6,489 nucleotides of DNA from Chloroflexota bacterium. GTDB lineage: Bacteria > Chloroflexota > Anaerolineae > B4-G1. The notes under the pieces were generated by a model, which did not search any database, was not told where the DNA came from, and saw only the letters and a list, made by a program, of their open reading frames with translations. Below are positions 5,374-6,489 of this stretch, piece after piece. A program made the position numbers and the translations under genes. The DNA is taken from NCBI GenBank assembly GCA_003648125.1, contig QMOE01000144.1:1-6489 (forward strand), read 5' to 3'. Position 1 is the stretch's first letter. Each line of letters starts with the position of its first letter.

Positions 5374-5386
5374 AGGCTGAGCAGTT
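5373..5386 (-). repeat. 14-bp inverted repeat word, right copy
   Basis: CAGGCTGAGCAGTT here is the exact reverse complement of AACTGCTCAGCCTG at 4973-4986. The two copies bracket the whole repeat mosaic, 414 bp end to end. A third, diverged form, GCAACTACTCAGGCC, lies at 5191-5205 on the plus strand. No flanking target duplication is visible. Confidence 0.6.
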
Positions 5387-5485
5387 GCCGAGAATTTGTA
5401 AACAAGTTTTTCGGCTCTGATGAACCATGCCCAAAATTGGGATGGAGTCAATACAGCCACTGGGCACTTGACCCTGTGCTGATTC

Positions 5486-5513
5486 TTGGAATCACCCACA
5501 AGTAGGTTATACA
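5486..5513 (+). promoter_or_regulatory. Candidate sigma70-type promoter for hflX
   Basis: TTGGAA (5486-5491) and TATACA (5508-5513) are separated by 16 bp, each matching consensus at 4 of 6 positions. Transcription would start near 5520, so the 67-nt hairpin at 5515-5581 would form the very 5' end of the hflX mRNA. The match is moderate and could be chance. Confidence 0.3.
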
Positions 5514-5514
5514 G

Positions 5515-5581
5515 GCTCTGGGATTTCGCAGGGTTGAGCCGTTCGGGAGTCCAACATCCTGACCCCGCGAAATCACAGAGC
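5515..5581 (+). repeat. Long inverted repeat in the hflX leader
   Basis: GCTCTGGGATTTCGC (5515-5529) pairs with GCGAAATCACAGAGC (5567-5581) over 15 positions with one mismatch. After a 1x1 mismatch the stem continues as GGGT (5531-5534) with ACCC (5562-5565), making about 20 paired positions and a loop of roughly 25 nt. No T-run follows. It ends 17 nt before the Shine-Dalgarno of hflX, so it could act as a leader structure or simply be another dispersed palindrome. Confidence 0.7.
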
Positions 5582-5598
5582 TTGCCTGATAAAAGTAT

Positions 5599-5604
5599 AG
5601 GAGG
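5599..5604 (+). promoter_or_regulatory. Perfect Shine-Dalgarno AGGAGG that points to an ATC start
   Basis: AGGAGG is followed after 6 nt (CCCAAA) by ATC at 5611-5613, in frame with the HflX protein. A stop codon (TAA, 5590-5592) closes the frame just upstream, and no ATG, GTG or TTG lies within range. The spacing is what one expects if ATC, or a mutated ATG, is the initiation codon. Confidence 0.65.
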
Positions 5605-5610
5605 CCCAAA

Positions 5611-6489
5611 ATCGCCAGACCAACCGAACCGACCGGTCCCCCCCAGGAGCGAGCTTTTCTGGTGGGGGTGGGAATGAAAGGGCCAGCGGCCCGCGCGCCG
5701 GCCGGATACTGGCCCGTCGAGGAATCGCTGGCCGAACTGGCGCAGCTGGCCCGCACCGCCGGCATCGGCGTGGTGGGACAGTTGGTGCAGCGGCTGGAGC
5801 GACCCAATCCGGCCACCTTTATCGGCCCCGGCAAGGTGGGGGAACTGGTGGAGCAGGTGGCCCAGGCCGCTGCCGATGTGGTCATCTTTGACGACGAACT
5901 CTCGCCGCGCCACCAGCGAGAACTGGAAAAATCGCTGGGCGAGAAGGTCAAACTGCTCGACCGTACCGCGCTGATCCTCGACATCTTTGCCCAGCACGCC
6001 CACACCCGCGAGGGGGCGCTGCAAGTGGAACTGGCCCAGTACGAGTACCGCCTGCCCCGGCTGACGCGAGCCTGGACTCACCTGGCGCGGCAGGCCGGCG
6101 GGCGGGCCGGCGGGATCACCGGCGGAGTCGGCGTGCGCGGGCCGGGCGAGACCCAGTTGGAGACCGACCGGCGTGTGATCGGGCGGCGCATCTCCCAGAT
6201 CAAGCGGGAGTTGGAAAAGGTGCGCGCTCACCGGGGCCGCCACCGCGCTCGACGTCGTCAGAAGGGTGTCCCGGTCGTCTCCATTGTTGGCTATACCAAC
6301 GCTGGCAAGTCCACCCTCCTCAACGCTCTATCCGGCGCCGATGTGCTGGTCGCAGACAAGCTCTTTGCTACGCTCGACCCGACCACCCGCCGGGTCGAAC
6401 TGCCCGGCGGGGGTATGGTTCTCTTTACCGATACAGTCGGCTTTATCCAGAAACTGCCCACACAATTGGTGGCTGCCTTCCGCGCTACC
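5611..6489 (+). CDS. hflX: HflX ribosome-associated GTPase, 5' part (3' end outside window)
   Basis: HflX is a translational GTPase-family protein that binds the 50S subunit and splits or rescues stalled ribosomes under stress. Diagnostic segments are [64 protein letters not shown] and [18 protein letters not shown] in the N-terminal HflX domain. The G domain shows GYTNAGKST (G1), ATLDPTTR (G2) and [10 protein letters not shown] (G3). The window ends before G4 and G5. Start choice: homologues usually open with a strand like ERAFLVGV before the first conserved helix. Here [10 protein letters not shown] is encoded at 5644-5673, upstream of the first in-frame ATG (5674). The perfect AGGAGG points to ATC 5611, giving (I/M)[19 protein letters not shown]. 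Canonical alternatives are GTG 5662, GTG 5668 and ATG 5674, all of which trim this strand. The seven-C run at 5638-5644 is a possible sequencing-error site. Product identity is very sure; the start is not. Confidence 0.95.
   Translation, partial: MARPTEPTGPPQERAFLVGVGMKGPAARAPAGYWPVEESLAELAQLARTAGIGVVGQLVQRLERPNPATFIGPGKVGELVEQVAQAAADVVIFDDELSPRHQRELEKSLGEKVKLLDRTALILDIFAQHAHTREGALQVELAQYEYRLPRLTRAWTHLARQAGGRAGGITGGVGVRGPGETQLETDRRVIGRRISQIKRELEKVRAHRGRHRARRRQKGVPVVSIVGYTNAGKSTLLNALSGADVLVADKLFATLDPTTRRVELPGGGMVLFTDTVGFIQKLPTQLVAAFRAT

Larger units (their letters stand above)
4930..5610. other. Intergenic repeat mosaic without an intact gene
   Basis: No frame here has a credible start, ribosome site and protein-like composition over a useful length. 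The stretch contains a TATAAT box (4952-4957), a decayed palindrome (4986-5077), a possible gene remnant ending at 5210, two REP-like units in inverted orientation (5216-5263 and 5336-5373), copies of a 14-nt word, and a long hairpin (5515-5581) before hflX. Base composition is mixed and lower in G+C than the genes on either side. Confidence 0.7.

Noticed and set aside
5486..5677. A 63-codon plus-strand frame beginning with TTG before hflX
   Set aside because: It runs through the long hairpin, and its only hint of meaning is that a frameshift in the C-run would join it to HflX. The AGGAGG and ATC explanation needs fewer assumptions, though the C-run should be checked.
5359..6243. A 294-codon open frame on the minus strand
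   Set aside because: Most of it is antisense to hflX motifs that are unmistakable, and it runs through the palindromes of the intergenic mosaic.

Overview
The window looks like a chromosomal segment of a Chloroflexota bacterium, probably Anaerolineae-like. This rests on the style of the proteins: a lipoprotein with a long Thr/Pro linker, a GT-C membrane glycosyltransferase with a C-terminal beta-rich tail, and an HflX GTPase. It also rests on the density of small dispersed palindromes. The assignment is an inference; no rRNA or other phylogenetic marker is present.

Layout. Positions 1-1474 hold two minus-strand genes of an exopolysaccharide locus, read leftwards. The first is a monotopic sugar-1-phosphate transferase (728-1474). 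The second, 12 nt downstream, is a Wzz-type chain-length determinant (2-715) that runs off the window edge. After its second membrane helix this protein continues into what reads as the start of a GGDEF (diguanylate cyclase) domain. Positions 1475-1803 are the divergent intergenic region, with a 9-bp hairpin and an extended -10 promoter. Positions 1804-4929 hold two abutting plus-strand genes: a lipoprotein with three Asp-rich loops and an NTF2-like tail, then a GT-C-type membrane glycosyltransferase. Their junction is built from seven copies of a heptanucleotide repeat. Positions 4930-5610 carry no intact gene. They hold a mosaic of palindromic elements, a possible gene remnant and the probable hflX leader. 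Positions 5611-6489 are the 5' part of hflX, open at the window end.

How the genes work together. The two minus-strand genes fit the first membrane step and the chain-length step of lipid-linked polysaccharide synthesis. The GGDEF extension suggests a link to c-di-GMP. The lipoprotein and GT-C protein are probably co-translated and act at the outer face of the membrane. hflX appears unrelated to either group.

The points most worth a second look are the Wzz-GGDEF fusion, an apparent ATC start codon in hflX behind a perfect Shine-Dalgarno, and repeats placed in-frame in the GT-C gene. An inverted pair of REP-like elements with conserved flanks and different hairpin cores is also notable.
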